64,000 bases of DNA from JABWBJ01 sp035646395 (GCA_035646395.1 DASRPK010000120.1:1-64000); one strand, 5' to 3'; counted from the first letter of the stretch, positions 8,335 through 17,087 are shown. Translations and numbers: made by a program. The notes: a model not told the origin generated them from the letters alone.

Positions 8335-10197
8335 ATGAAACGCGCTAAGTGGTTCTCTTCCCTGTTGTTGCTGGCTCTCAGTACCTGCGGACGTGAGGCG
8401 CTCGAGCCTGAGACCGGGGACGTTGAGGCGATAGTTGTTACGCCTGCCATCTCGACGCTTTCCGTTGGCTCGCAGCTCGAGCTGTCGGCGCAGGTACTCG
8501 ATGGATCCGGAACCGCCGTTCCGGATCGCCCGGTGCATTGGGCGTCGGAAGACCCCAGCATCGCGATCGTCTCGGGCGACGGCACAGTGACCGCCGTGGG
8601 AGTGGGAACGGTGCAGGTCGCGGCGAGCACAGGCGGACGGAGCGGACTCGCACAGATCACCGTGACTACCACGCCGGTGGCGTCGGTACAGATCACGCCG
8701 ACGAACAAGGCTCTGTTCGTCGAGGAGAGCTTCCAATTCAATGCGGAAGCGCGCGACGCCGGTGGCAATGTGCTTCCGGGCAGACCGATCACCTGGTCGA
8801 GCAACAACGAAGCCGTCGCCACCGTCAGTGCGTCAGGCCTGGTTACCGCGCTCTCGCCGGGCGGCGCGATCATCAGCGCGACATCGGAAGGGCGCAGTGC
8901 ACCGGCGTCGATCACCGTGTCGGCCATTCCTGTTTTCACGGTCCAGGTGCGGCCGCCGGCGATGACGTTGACCGACGGCCAGACCGCCCAGCTGGAGGCG
9001 CAGCCGGTCGACGCCGACGGGAAGCCGCTCGTCGGGCGACTCGTACTCTGGTTCACCAACAATGCGGCGGTCGCCAGTGTGACTGCGAACGGGCTGGTGA
9101 CGGCGCAGGCACCGGGCAGCGCAGTCATCACCGCAACGTCGGAAGGGAAAAGTGCGACGAGCACCGTGACCGTCAATGCCCCGGCGCCTAACGTCGTGGT
9201 CCTGACACCGGCCCAGGTGTTGGTCCAGGAAGGCGGTACGGCGGCGCTCTCGGCCCAGGTCCTGGACAACCTGGGACGGCCGATGCCTGACGCGATCGTG
9301 ACCTACGCCACCTCGAATAGCGCCATCGCGACCGTGAACTTCAGCGGCGTCGTGACCGGCGTGGCGCCGGGCAAGGCGACGATCACCGGTTCGAGCGGCG
9401 GGAAGACCGGTACCGCGGAAGTCACAGTGACGCCGACCCCGGTCTCGTCGGTGACCATATCTCCGTCGCAGCCGACTATCGTGGTCGGCCGGACGATTAC
9501 ACTGACCGCGCAGGCGCGGGCCGCCAATGGACAACCGCTATCTGGACGCACGGTGATATGGTCGAGCGGTGCGCCGAGTATCGCGACCGTCAGCAGCAGT
9601 GGTGTCGTCAACGGGGTGCGTGTTGGCACTGCGGTGATTTTCGCGAGCATCGATGGCGTGCTTGGTCACACGAACGTCAACGTGGTTCCGGTCCCGGTGG
9701 CAACCGTTACAGTCTCTCCGTTGACGTCGAGCGTAGCGATCGGTGCGACAGCCCAACTCAGCGCGACCTTGACGGACGCGTCAGGCAACACGCTGTCCGG
9801 GCGCGTCATCTCCTGGTCCAGCAGTCAGACCACGGTGGCGACGGTGTCACCAACGGGCGTCGTGACTGGCGTGTCGGGAGGGACAGCGACCATCACCGCG
9901 ATGAGTGAAGGTCGCGTTGGCACTGCCACGGTGAACGTCGTTGCGTCGGGAACACGCACGGTCACAGTGACGCCATCCACGGCAACGATCAGTGTCCTGG
10001 GATCGGTCACACTGACGGCGACGGTTCGCGATCCATCCGGGGCCATCATTTCGGCGCCGGTGACCTGGAGTACAAGTAACGCCTTGATTGCCGGCGTCTC
10101 CTCGAGCGGCACAGTATCGGGATTGCTGCCGGGAACAGCGACAATTACCGCGAAGTCAGGCTCGGCGACGGGGACTGCGTTGATTACGGTGAAGTGA
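8335..10197 (+). CDS. Lipoprotein with seven tandem Ig-like (BIG2) repeats
   Basis: 620 residues. The signal MKRAKWFSSLLLLALSTCG ends in a lipobox-like Cys, so it is probably a surface lipoprotein. From about residue 30 to the end there are seven repeats of ~84 residues, each with the BIG2 pattern: V.V.P....L.VG....L.A...D..G, a W(S/A)S core, IA.VS..G.V..V and G.A.ITA.S.G......ITV. It is therefore an extended beta-sandwich rod of the intimin/invasin type, useful for adhesion or cell-surface display. I see no catalytic domain at either end. The ATG at 8335 gives the signal peptide; an upstream in-frame ATG does not. It is divergent from the PadR gene and convergent with the next lipoprotein. 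Confidence 0.88.
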   Translation: MKRAKWFSSLLLLALSTCGREALEPETGDVEAIVVTPAISTLSVGSQLELSAQVLDGSGTAVPDRPVHWASEDPSIAIVSGDGTVTAVGVGTVQVAASTGGRSGLAQITVTTTPVASVQITPTNKALFVEESFQFNAEARDAGGNVLPGRPITWSSNNEAVATVSASGLVTALSPGGAIISATSEGRSAPASITVSAIPVFTVQVRPPAMTLTDGQTAQLEAQPVDADGKPLVGRLVLWFTNNAAVASVTANGLVTAQAPGSAVITATSEGKSATSTVTVNAPAPNVVVLTPAQVLVQEGGTAALSAQVLDNLGRPMPDAIVTYATSNSAIATVNFSGVVTGVAPGKATITGSSGGKTGTAEVTVTPTPVSSVTISPSQPTIVVGRTITLTAQARAANGQPLSGRTVIWSSGAPSIATVSSSGVVNGVRVGTAVIFASIDGVLGHTNVNVVPVPVATVTVSPLTSSVAIGATAQLSATLTDASGNTLSGRVISWSSSQTTVATVSPTGVVTGVSGGTATITAMSEGRVGTATVNVVASGTRTVTVTPSTATISVLGSVTLTATVRDPSGAIISAPVTWSTSNALIAGVSSSGTVSGLLPGTATITAKSGSATGTALITVK

Positions 10198-10210
10198 GTG
10201 GAGTTGATGA

Positions 10211-10275
10211 GTTTGCCAAGTTGCCAAGTTGCCAAGTTGAACCTCGTTAGGCGCAACTCTTCAACTCTTCAACTC
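10211..10275. repeat. Low-complexity inverted words between convergent genes
   Basis: The left part is GCCAAGTT repeated with an 8-bp period; the right part is CTTCAACT repeated. The two sides are partly complementary (GTTGAA against TTCAAC) around CTCGTTAGGCG. It lies between stop codons of two converging genes, where a bidirectional terminator would be expected. Confidence 0.6.
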
Positions 10276-10277
10276 GT

Positions 10278-10796
10278 TCACCGCATCACTGCGACGTTGA
10301 ACGTGCCACCGGTGACGTACTTGATACCCGTGAATCCCGCTTCCTTGGTCGCACTATCCGGGACGAGTTCCACGCTGAAGTAACCGGACGCCGACTCAGA
10401 CGAAAGGAACGACACTGTCACGGAGCCCGCGCCGTTGTTGAAGTTCGAAAACCAGCGGCGGGTCGTCGTGCCGTCCATCTCGATATACGAAACGGCCGGG
10501 CTGGGGATGCTGCCGATCGTATATGTGCCCGGTCCCGGTAGGCGAACCGAAAGATTGAAGATCTTGGTCACGCCCGAAGCGTTCACTGCAGCGAATCCGA
10601 AGGACTCGTTACGCCAGATCGCGGGTGTTTGCAACGGAGCGGTGAACTGGTCGTTGTCGACGACAGCGTTGATCGATCCCAGCGACGTTGTGGATCCCGG
10701 CGGCGGCGAGTTAGGCGATGTCGGCATGTTTTTGTCGAACTTGAGATCGCCACAGGCTGCTGCGACAAGCAGTGCGGCCGGAATGAGAAATCTCAT
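10278..10796 (-). CDS. Lipoprotein of unknown function, paralogue A
   Basis: 172 residues. The lipoprotein signal MRFLIPAALLVAAACGD is followed by a Pro/Ser-rich linker (SPNSPPPGSTT) and a ~135-residue beta-rich domain. The domain contains LPGPGTYTIGS, TTRRWFS and a C-terminal VTGGTFNVAV. The next gene upstream encodes a protein of the same plan with matching motifs (APGPGSFETGG, ETRRWVS, VTSGTFDIVVSR), so the pair is a tandem duplication. GGAGGAA precedes the ATG. The family is not recognised; by appearance it is a secreted all-beta domain. Confidence 0.8.
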   Translation of the reverse strand: MRFLIPAALLVAAACGDLKFDKNMPTSPNSPPPGSTTSLGSINAVVDNDQFTAPLQTPAIWRNESFGFAAVNASGVTKIFNLSVRLPGPGTYTIGSIPSPAVSYIEMDGTTTRRWFSNFNNGAGSVTVSFLSSESASGYFSVELVPDSATKEAGFTGIKYVTGGTFNVAVMR

Positions 10797-10853
10797 GGTT
10801 CCTCCAATGCCGTGAACCTTGACTCAACTCTCACGTTACAACTCCTAACTGTT

Positions 10854-11396
10854 TTAGCGCGATACGACAATGTCGAACGTGCCGGAGGTAACGTTTCGCC
10901 TCGTCGTAATACCAGCGGCGGTCGTGGCACTGTCAGGAAACAAAGCGAAACTGAAATGACCTACTGCTTTGTCAGCGGAGAGGAAGGTCAACGTGATCGA
11001 GCCGAATCCGGCGGATGTCGACGAAACCCACCGGCGTGTCTCGTCACCAGACGTTTCGGTCAGCGCCACGACCGGGTTATACGGACCGCCAGTCTCGAAG
11101 GAACCTGGTCCGGGCGCGCCGACGGAAAACGTCAGCTGCCGGGTGTACCCGTCGTAGGCATTGAACACCAACCGGTCCTCGATAACGGTTGCAGCAGCGG
11201 AGAGCCTTCCAAAGAACTGCTCTCCGCTGATGTTCGCCGCGACTGATCCGTTGTTTGTCGTCGAACCGGGCGGTGGTGCCGTCGGCAGCGTCGTGTCTTC
11301 GACCGCGTCGCCGCACGCGACAACGGCCATCAGCACAATCAACGCGAGAATCCTGACGAGTTGAAAAGTTGCCAGGTTGCGAAGTCGAGAAGGCAT
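10854..11396 (-). CDS. Lipoprotein of unknown function, paralogue B
   Basis: 180 residues from the ATG at 11396. The signal (ALIVLMAVVACGD) and domain match the neighbouring paralogue: a PTAPPPGSTT linker, APGPGSF, ETRRWVS and SGTFDIVVSR. The residues before the hydrophobic core (LRNLATFQLVRIL) are encoded by a low-complexity repeat (around 11358-11380) also seen as non-coding spacer sequence, so the N-terminus seems to have been taken from repeat DNA. That repeat can pair with the spacer upstream of the start codon, enclosing the ATG in the loop. An upstream in-frame start at 11420 is less likely. Confidence 0.75.
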   Translation of the reverse strand: MPSRLRNLATFQLVRILALIVLMAVVACGDAVEDTTLPTAPPPGSTTNNGSVAANISGEQFFGRLSAAATVIEDRLVFNAYDGYTRQLTFSVGAPGPGSFETGGPYNPVVALTETSGDETRRWVSSTSAGFGSITLTFLSADKAVGHFSFALFPDSATTAAGITTRRNVTSGTFDIVVSR

Positions 11397-11439
11397 TATC
11401 GGCACTCGCTCATTCTGCACCTCGGCAACTCTTCAACTC
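11358..11439 (-). promoter_or_regulatory. Inverted repeat enclosing the start codon of the paralogue B lipoprotein
   Basis: GAGTTGAAAAGTTGCC (11358-11373, inside the gene) pairs with GGCAACTCTTCAACTC (11424-11439, in the spacer) with one mismatch over 16 bp. The loop contains the start codon (11396-11394). Such a fold could limit translation or end transcription coming from the amidohydrolase gene. The pairing is read directly; the effect is inferred. Confidence 0.45.
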
Positions 11440-11456
11440 TTTAACTCTTCAACTCA
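11423..11456. repeat. CTTCAACT-type tandem repeat in spacer
   Basis: About four repeats of CTTCAACT/CTTTAACT fill the spacer right up to the amidohydrolase stop codon (11458). The same words occur at 10252-10275. Confidence 0.7.
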
Positions 11457-11457
11457 T

Positions 11458-13089
11458 CTACGGGTTCGGGTACATCGCCACCGGGAGCTTCGTAATCCCC
11501 CGCTCCTTCTTCTGTTTCTCGACCATCTTCGCCACGTCGGCCAGCAGCTTCTTGGCGTCATACACGATGCCGTCCTTGATCGTCCACTTGACGCCGCCGA
11601 CCCGCTCGACCTTGCCGGTCTTGTCGTTCAACCGCACGAAGCCGTTGCCGTAGAGCACCTTGAGGTTGGCAATGGGGTTTTCGCCGACGATGGCGATGTC
11701 AGCCAGCATCCCCGGCCGGACCAGGCCATATTGAATCGGCGTGCCTAACGGGCGGAAGATCTCCTCGGCGGCATGCAGCGTAGCGGAGCGGATCACCTCG
11801 AGGGGATGGAAACCGGCCTCCTGGAAATTCTCCAGCTCCTCGATGTACGAGAACCCGTACGTGTTGTAGATGAAGCCGGCGTCCGTCGACGGTGTCACCC
11901 GTCCGCCCATGTTCTTGTAGTCGTTGATGAACTCCATCCAGACCTGGTAGAACTTCTTCCAGGCGACTTCGTCCCACGTCGTCCAGTTGTAGAAATAGGC
12001 CCCGTGGTTCTCGCGGTTCGGCGTATAGAAGTCCCAGAGCGATGGCAGGGTATACGTCTCGTGCCATTCCGCAGTCCGCCGCTTCACCAGGTCGCGACCG
12101 GACATGTACGTCGTCATGGTCGGATCGAGCGTTGCGTCGTGCTCCTTCAGCAGCTTGAGAAATGCATTCCACTTCTCGCTGCGTGGGGTGACGAGGTTCC
12201 ACTGCCGAGCCACCTGGCCGAACCGCCACTGCTCATCGTTGTAGTTGTACGTGTCGGGATACGGCTGGATCGAGGTCTTGTCGTACATCGCCTCGAAGAT
12301 GCCGTAGTAGTGCGTGATGGCGCCGAGTCCGAGCTTGACGGCATCGGCAGCGTTCATCTGGGCGACGCCGGTCTGCGCGAGGTGCGCCGTGGTGCCCAGT
12401 TTGTTCTTCTTCGCTTCGTCGATCAGCGCCTCCATGATGCGTGGCTCGTGCGCGCCGAGCTTGAGGCAATCGGCTCCGGCCTGCGCCGCATAACGAACCC
12501 ACTCACGCGCCTTCTCCGGCGTCTGGATCGCCCCGCCAGTCCAACCCTGGCCACTCCCCATGCGATGGCAGGAGACGAGGCGCGGCGCGGTGATTTCATT
12601 CGACGCGGAGCGCGCCTTTTCCTTCAACGAATACTCGAATCCGCCGAACGGAACGCCGCGCACGGTCGTAACGCCGTGGCCGAGCCAGAGCTTGTAGACG
12701 TATTCCGATTCCGGCGCCTTTGGCACTCCACCGGTGTGGACATGCAGGTCGATGAACCCCGGAAGGACGTACATCCCTTCGGCCTGAATCTCCCGCGCCG
12801 GTCCCTGCGGGCGACCGCGCGCATTGATCGGCACACCTGGGAAGCCGACATCGACGATGCGCGTGATGCGATTGCGCTCGACGACGATGTCCACGGGACC
12901 TCGCGGCGGAGCGCCGGTGCCGTCGATGAGCGTGGCGCCACGAATGATCAGCCGATCAAACGGCCCTTCTCCTTCCGCGCGGTTCGGCGCCGGGGCGGCA
13001 TCCTGTGCCGGAACAGGCGCGGTGATGCTGGTGAGCAGAAGGGCGGCAACGGCGAGTGGCGACAGGACGCGAAGGACGGGTGCAGACAT
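11458..13089 (-). CDS. Exported amidohydrolase (imidazolonepropionase-like superfamily)
   Basis: 543 residues. A signal peptide runs to about residue 29 (ending VPAQ). The composite beta-sandwich follows (FDRLIIRGATLIDGTGAPP), then the TIM barrel with the metal-binding HVH (H116, H118). Further barrel motifs are DCLKLGAHE, TTAHLAQTG, ITHYYGIFEA and the late STDAGF, and the end shows the typical PGMLADIAIVG. It should hydrolyse an amide, urea or dipeptide bond in the periplasm; the substrate cannot be deduced. It lies upstream of the tandem lipoprotein genes on the same strand, separated by a repeat-filled spacer. GGGAGGAG is 11 nt before the ATG, a rather long spacing. Confidence 0.85.
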   Translation of the reverse strand: MSAPVLRVLSPLAVAALLLTSITAPVPAQDAAPAPNRAEGEGPFDRLIIRGATLIDGTGAPPRGPVDIVVERNRITRIVDVGFPGVPINARGRPQGPAREIQAEGMYVLPGFIDLHVHTGGVPKAPESEYVYKLWLGHGVTTVRGVPFGGFEYSLKEKARSASNEITAPRLVSCHRMGSGQGWTGGAIQTPEKAREWVRYAAQAGADCLKLGAHEPRIMEALIDEAKKNKLGTTAHLAQTGVAQMNAADAVKLGLGAITHYYGIFEAMYDKTSIQPYPDTYNYNDEQWRFGQVARQWNLVTPRSEKWNAFLKLLKEHDATLDPTMTTYMSGRDLVKRRTAEWHETYTLPSLWDFYTPNRENHGAYFYNWTTWDEVAWKKFYQVWMEFINDYKNMGGRVTPSTDAGFIYNTYGFSYIEELENFQEAGFHPLEVIRSATLHAAEEIFRPLGTPIQYGLVRPGMLADIAIVGENPIANLKVLYGNGFVRLNDKTGKVERVGGVKWTIKDGIVYDAKKLLADVAKMVEKQKKERGITKLPVAMYPNP

Positions 13090-13149
13090 GGAATGACGCT
13101 CCTCCCACGAGCGGAGATTGGATGCCCAGACCGGACTCCGAACAAAGAC

Positions 13150-13161
13150 GGGGTCAGACCC
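13150..13161. repeat. Solitary GGGGTCAGACCC element
   Basis: One copy of the partly palindromic word GGGGTCAGACCC in the spacer between the amidohydrolase and a permease gene. Four more copies form the array at 17708-17766. Confidence 0.7.
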
Positions 13162-13188
13162 GCGACAGTCAAGTGTCCGCCGGGAACT

Positions 13189-15858
13189 TCATTCGCTGCG
13201 AAGCGCGTCCTGCGGTCCGAGGCGGGCCGCCGACCGCGCTGGTACCACGCATGCCACCACTGCCGCGGTGAGGAGCACGACGCTGACGGACACCAGCGTC
13301 ACCCAGTCGCGCCCACTGACCCCGAACAGCAGTTCCGTAATCTGGCCCGCCAGCGCCAGCGCGACCATGACGCCTAACGTGCTGCCGATGATGGCCAGCA
13401 TCAGGCCTTCCCCGACGATCATCCGCACGATCTGGCTGGCGGACGCGCCGAGGGCCATTCGCACGCCGATTTCCCGCGTGCGCTGGCGGACCGTGTAGGC
13501 GATGATGCCGTAGACGCCGATCGCCGACAGCAGCAGTGCCGCGGTTGCGAAGGCGGCGATGATCATCAGGTAAAAGCGCGGGTGTGCCAGGGACGCGGCC
13601 ACCAGCGACTCCCCCGTCGTGGCGTCGAAGATGGGTAATTCGCGGTCGATCCCCTGGATGACGCTGCGGAGACTGGCGATCGTCGCCCCCGTCTTCCCGC
13701 CACTGCGCACGACAAAGGTCATCTCATCGGTCGGCCACTGGTCGGCAGCCGCGTAATACGCGGGCGGCGCATCGGTCGCGAGACCGAAATGCTTGACGTC
13801 CCCGACGATGCCGACGATGTCCCCGCCTAACGTGTGCCCTTCCCGGCGCCAGCCGGTCTCGAGACGGCGCCCGATTGCATCGCCGTTCGGAAAGTATCGT
13901 CGGGCCAGTTCCTGGCTGATCACGATCACCGGCGGGGAATCCCAGTGATCCTGGGCCGTAAACGTTCGCCCCTCGAGGAGCGGAATTCCCATTGCGTCGA
14001 AGTAGGCGGGCGAGGCGACACGAACCTGGCCGCGCGGCTCGTTTGTCGGGTCGCCGTCCTTCCCATCGATCGTGAAGGTGAGCTGAAAACGGGTCTGCGT
14101 CAGCGGAAGCCCGAAGGACGCGGCGACATGTTCCACGCCCGGTATCGCGCCGAGGCCCTCCATCGCTCGCTGCAGGAACTGTCGTTGGTCCGGAAGTCGC
14201 GCATAACGCGTCAGGGGGAGCGTGACCGTGAATGCCGTAAGCCCCGAGGCGCGGAAACCCGGGTCTACGCTCTGCAGCTTGGCAAAGCTGCGCAACAGGA
14301 GCCCGGCACAAACGAGCAGCACAATGGCGACGGCGAGCTCGGAGACCACCAAGGCGCGCCGGATGCGGACGCTGCCGAACCGCCCGGCAGCGCCGCGACT
14401 TTCAGCCTGGAGGCGGCTGCGGACGTCGTGTCGCGAGGCCTGAAGCGCGGGGGCCAGACCGAACGCCACGCCGGTCAGGACCGCAAGAGCGAAGGAGAAC
14501 GCGAATACCACGCCGTCGATGCCGACGTCCCCCAGACGTGGAATGTCGGGCGGCGCGAACCTGACCAGCAAGGACGTGCCAATGACTCCGAGCGCAAATC
14601 CAAGCGCACCGCCGGCAAGCGCCAGCACCAATGCCTCGGTGACGAGCTGCCTGACGATTCGGCCGCGACCGGCGCCGATCGCGGCGCGCACCGCGATCTC
14701 CGTTTCCCGCGCCGCCGTCCGGGCAACCATGAGACCGGCGACATTGGCGCACACCACGAGCATAACGAGTCCTACGGCGCCCAGCAGAACGAACAGGGGC
14801 CGTCGAAAGTCGCCGATGATCGATTCCTGGAAATCGCGCGCGAAGGCCGAATACCCCGTGTTGTGCCGTGGATCCCGGGTCGCGATCAGCTGCGCCACCC
14901 GCGCCACGTCGTCGTTCGCCTGTCTGGGCGACACATCGGGCTTCAGGCGTCCCAACACGCGAAGCCAGCGCGCGCCTCGCTGGGCATCGGTGAATTCGTC
15001 AGGCTCGAACTGCGTCGGCATCCACAAGTCGACGTCTGGCGGAAACGCTCTCGCACCAGACACGATGCCGATGACCTCGACCGGGTTTCCATCGAGTCGC
15101 ATTGTCTTGCCGACGATCTGGCGATCGCCGCCAAACCGGCGGTACCAGAACTCCTCGGAAATGACGGCGCGGCCTGGTTGGCCGAAGCGGTCGTCGCCAG
15201 CCGCAAAAGTGCGCCCGGACGCCGGTCGAACGCCGAGCACATCGAAGAAGTTGTCCGTCACGCGGGCGGATGCGAGCCGCTCCGGCTCCCCGCTTCCGCT
15301 CAGGTTTGCGGTGCTCTCGTACCATGCCGCGAGTCCACTGAAGGCAACGGACTGCGCGCGAAGATCGGCAAAGTCCGCCACAGACAGTGACGTCGCACCG
15401 AGACGTTCATGGCGCCAGTAGACGCGCAACAACCGGTCCGGTGACTCGAAAGGCAAGGGTTGGAGCACGATTCCGCGAACGGCGCTCATGATCGCGGTCG
15501 TCGCTCCAATGCCGATCGCCACCGTGAAAATCGAAATTGCCGCGAAGAGCGGACTGCGCACGATCTGCCGCAGCGCGAATCGCACATCGTACGTGCCGTC
15601 GGCAAACCACCGGGTGAGCCGATGCCTGCGCTGTGCGGACCGGTCCAGGCGTCCTAACGATTCCTTCAGGCGCCGCGCATCTCCAAACTCCGCCAGCGCC
15701 TGACGGCGCGCATCCGCTTCGGTTGTTCCGGCACGCACGAGATCCTGCACCCGCATCTCGATGTGAAACGACACTTCATCATCGAGGTCGCGATCGATGG
15801 CTTGACCAGCGCGCGTCGGCAGGCCGACCAGGCGCCGGAACTTTCTCCCAAAACTCAT
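13189..15858 (-). CDS. ADOP-type ABC transporter permease (MacB/FtsX-like), copy 2
   Basis: 889 residues. It has the PadR-linked N-terminal segment (LDDEVSFHIEMRVQDLVRAG), a first helix at ~100-120, a MacB_PCD-like periplasmic domain and two FtsX blocks. The late signature is GVRMALGASASQIVRMIVGEG and the end is RLGPQDALRSE. It follows a PadR gene by 11 bp on the same strand. Compared with the copies at 5.1 and 40.9 kb it has the same order of parts but only moderate similarity, so these look like old paralogues, not recent duplications. No ATPase partner is present in the window. Function inferred: efflux or envelope mechanotransmission. Confidence 0.88.
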   Translation of the reverse strand: MSFGRKFRRLVGLPTRAGQAIDRDLDDEVSFHIEMRVQDLVRAGTTEADARRQALAEFGDARRLKESLGRLDRSAQRRHRLTRWFADGTYDVRFALRQIVRSPLFAAISIFTVAIGIGATTAIMSAVRGIVLQPLPFESPDRLLRVYWRHERLGATSLSVADFADLRAQSVAFSGLAAWYESTANLSGSGEPERLASARVTDNFFDVLGVRPASGRTFAAGDDRFGQPGRAVISEEFWYRRFGGDRQIVGKTMRLDGNPVEVIGIVSGARAFPPDVDLWMPTQFEPDEFTDAQRGARWLRVLGRLKPDVSPRQANDDVARVAQLIATRDPRHNTGYSAFARDFQESIIGDFRRPLFVLLGAVGLVMLVVCANVAGLMVARTAARETEIAVRAAIGAGRGRIVRQLVTEALVLALAGGALGFALGVIGTSLLVRFAPPDIPRLGDVGIDGVVFAFSFALAVLTGVAFGLAPALQASRHDVRSRLQAESRGAAGRFGSVRIRRALVVSELAVAIVLLVCAGLLLRSFAKLQSVDPGFRASGLTAFTVTLPLTRYARLPDQRQFLQRAMEGLGAIPGVEHVAASFGLPLTQTRFQLTFTIDGKDGDPTNEPRGQVRVASPAYFDAMGIPLLEGRTFTAQDHWDSPPVIVISQELARRYFPNGDAIGRRLETGWRREGHTLGGDIVGIVGDVKHFGLATDAPPAYYAAADQWPTDEMTFVVRSGGKTGATIASLRSVIQGIDRELPIFDATTGESLVAASLAHPRFYLMIIAAFATAALLLSAIGVYGIIAYTVRQRTREIGVRMALGASASQIVRMIVGEGLMLAIIGSTLGVMVALALAGQITELLFGVSGRDWVTLVSVSVVLLTAAVVACVVPARSAARLGPQDALRSE

Positions 15859-15869
15859 CGGCTGCGTCC

Positions 15870-16211
15870 TCAGGCTGGATCGAGTAATGCCGAGATGGCA
15901 CGGGCGTAGCGACGCCAGTTATCGGCTTCACGGCGGAGCACGCGGCGGCCGGCGGGGGTGAGCACGTAGTACTTGGCGCGCCGGTTGTTCTCCGACACTC
16001 CCCACTCGGCTTCAATAGATCCTTTGCGCTCGAGGCGATGGAGCGCCTGGTACAGGGCAGCGTCTTCGACGAGCAACACTTCATTGGTACGCTCGCGAAT
16101 GATTCGCGAAATCCCATAGCCATGCATCTGCCCCCAGGCCAGCGCCTGCAGGATGAGCAGGTCGAGCGTGCCCTGGAGAAGAGAGAGTGAGTCGTCCTTG
16201 CGGTCCGCCAT
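15870..16211 (-). CDS. PadR-family transcriptional regulator, copy 2
   Basis: About 113 residues. PadR motifs: LLQGTLDLLILQALAWGQMHGYGI, EDAALYQALHRLERKGSI, ENNRRAKYYVLTPAGRRVL. It sits 11 bp upstream of its ADOP permease gene. The ATG at 16211 is preferred over a GTG two codons earlier because GGGAAG sits at proper distance from the ATG. That ribosome-binding site is itself one arm of the inverted repeat CTTCCC-N12-GGGAAG, so a bound regulator could block translation start as well as transcription. Confidence 0.9.
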   Translation of the reverse strand: MADRKDDSLSLLQGTLDLLILQALAWGQMHGYGISRIIRERTNEVLLVEDAALYQALHRLERKGSIEAEWGVSENNRRAKYYVLTPAGRRVLRREADNWRRYARAISALLDPA

Positions 16212-16216
16212 GTCCA

Positions 16217-16240
16217 CTTCCCTTAGATGGTGAGGGGAAG
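16217..16240. promoter_or_regulatory. Candidate PadR operator CTTCCC-N12-GGGAAG
   Basis: Perfect six-base arms, 12-nt spacer, beginning 6 bp before the PadR start. Arms and spacing match the element before PadR copy 1 (8142-8163). It lies in a spacer shared with a divergent secreted-protein gene, which may be co-regulated. Confidence 0.5.
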
Positions 16241-16373
16241 AAAACCGTTGCGCCTGATGGCGTCAAGCGATGTTCGAGATGCGTGGCGAACGGACGCGCA
16301 CGGTTCAATATTGGGTCGCCGTTTATCCCCTTCCATTCCACCCATTCACGGCGTCTCGCCCAAGGCAGGCGTT

Positions 16374-17039
16374 ATGTCAGCTCGTCATCAGATGGTATTG
16401 CTCTCCGTTGTTGGAACCGCAGCGATGTTCTGCGGGGCGAGCGGAGCCCTCGCGCAGGATGCTCCCGTTTTTGTCGGGACGTGGACCCTCAACATCGACA
16501 AGACGGAACCGGCAAAGGACAAAGTCATCGAAGACGCTGAAGGTACGGGCGCCGGTCGTACGATGGCGACAGGCCTCGGTGGTCGAGGTTCGTCGCGTCG
16601 AACCGGCGAAGTTGCCGGCGGGTCCGGTGGTGGCGGAGGAGGGGCTAGATCCGGTAGCGGGGGCGGAAGCGGCGGCGGCCGCTCGAACGTCCGGCTCATC
16701 TTCGGCGGGATGATGGTGGCTTCCAAGACGCTCAAGGTGACCCAGGCGGATTCGATGCTCACGATCGAGGACGAGGATGGCCCGGTCATCTGGAACCTGC
16801 GCGCCGACAACAAGACGCTCGAAGAGACGCTGGCGAATCAGACCGTCCTCAAGACCAAGGCTCAATGGAGGAAGAACGAGCTGGTCGTCGAACGGAGCCA
16901 TGAGACTGACGGCTCGGCCCGGATGATCATGAGGATCGATCCGAAGAATCCGAAAGTGCTCGTTGTCGATTTCCATTACGAGCACAAGCGGCAGCGCCGC
17001 ACTATCGATCAGCGACGGATCTACGAAGCGTCGATGTAA
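16374..17039 (+). CDS. Secreted protein with glycine-rich linker, unknown function
   Basis: 221 residues. A signal peptide ends near ALAQ (residue ~28). A lipocalin-like opening (FVGTWTLNIDKTEPAKDK) follows, then a long low-complexity Gly/Ser/Arg segment (~55-105), then a beta-rich C-terminal half ending HKRQRRTIDQRRIYEASM. The FVGTWxLNxxKS-like start is common in secreted proteins of Acidobacteriota and Gemmatimonadota that I cannot name further. The start at 16374 is chosen because it opens the signal peptide. It is divergent from the PadR/ADOP pair, with the candidate PadR operator between them. Confidence 0.75.
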   Translation: MSARHQMVLLSVVGTAAMFCGASGALAQDAPVFVGTWTLNIDKTEPAKDKVIEDAEGTGAGRTMATGLGGRGSSRRTGEVAGGSGGGGGGARSGSGGGSGGGRSNVRLIFGGMMVASKTLKVTQADSMLTIEDEDGPVIWNLRADNKTLEETLANQTVLKTKAQWRKNELVVERSHETDGSARMIMRIDPKNPKVLVVDFHYEHKRQRRTIDQRRIYEASM

Positions 17040-17087
17040 ACCAACACACCCGCTGGAACCGGCCCTTTGCACGCCGGTAGGACTGGG

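Noticed and set aside
11773..13377. 534-codon open frame on the plus strand opposite the amidohydrolase gene
   Set aside because: It is antisense to a gene with clear catalytic motifs, has no recognisable domain and an Arg/Val-rich composition typical of GC-rich shadow frames.
13834..15390. 518-codon open frame opposite ADOP permease copy 2
   Set aside because: A shadow of a well-supported permease gene; its composition is dominated by Arg, Glu and His.
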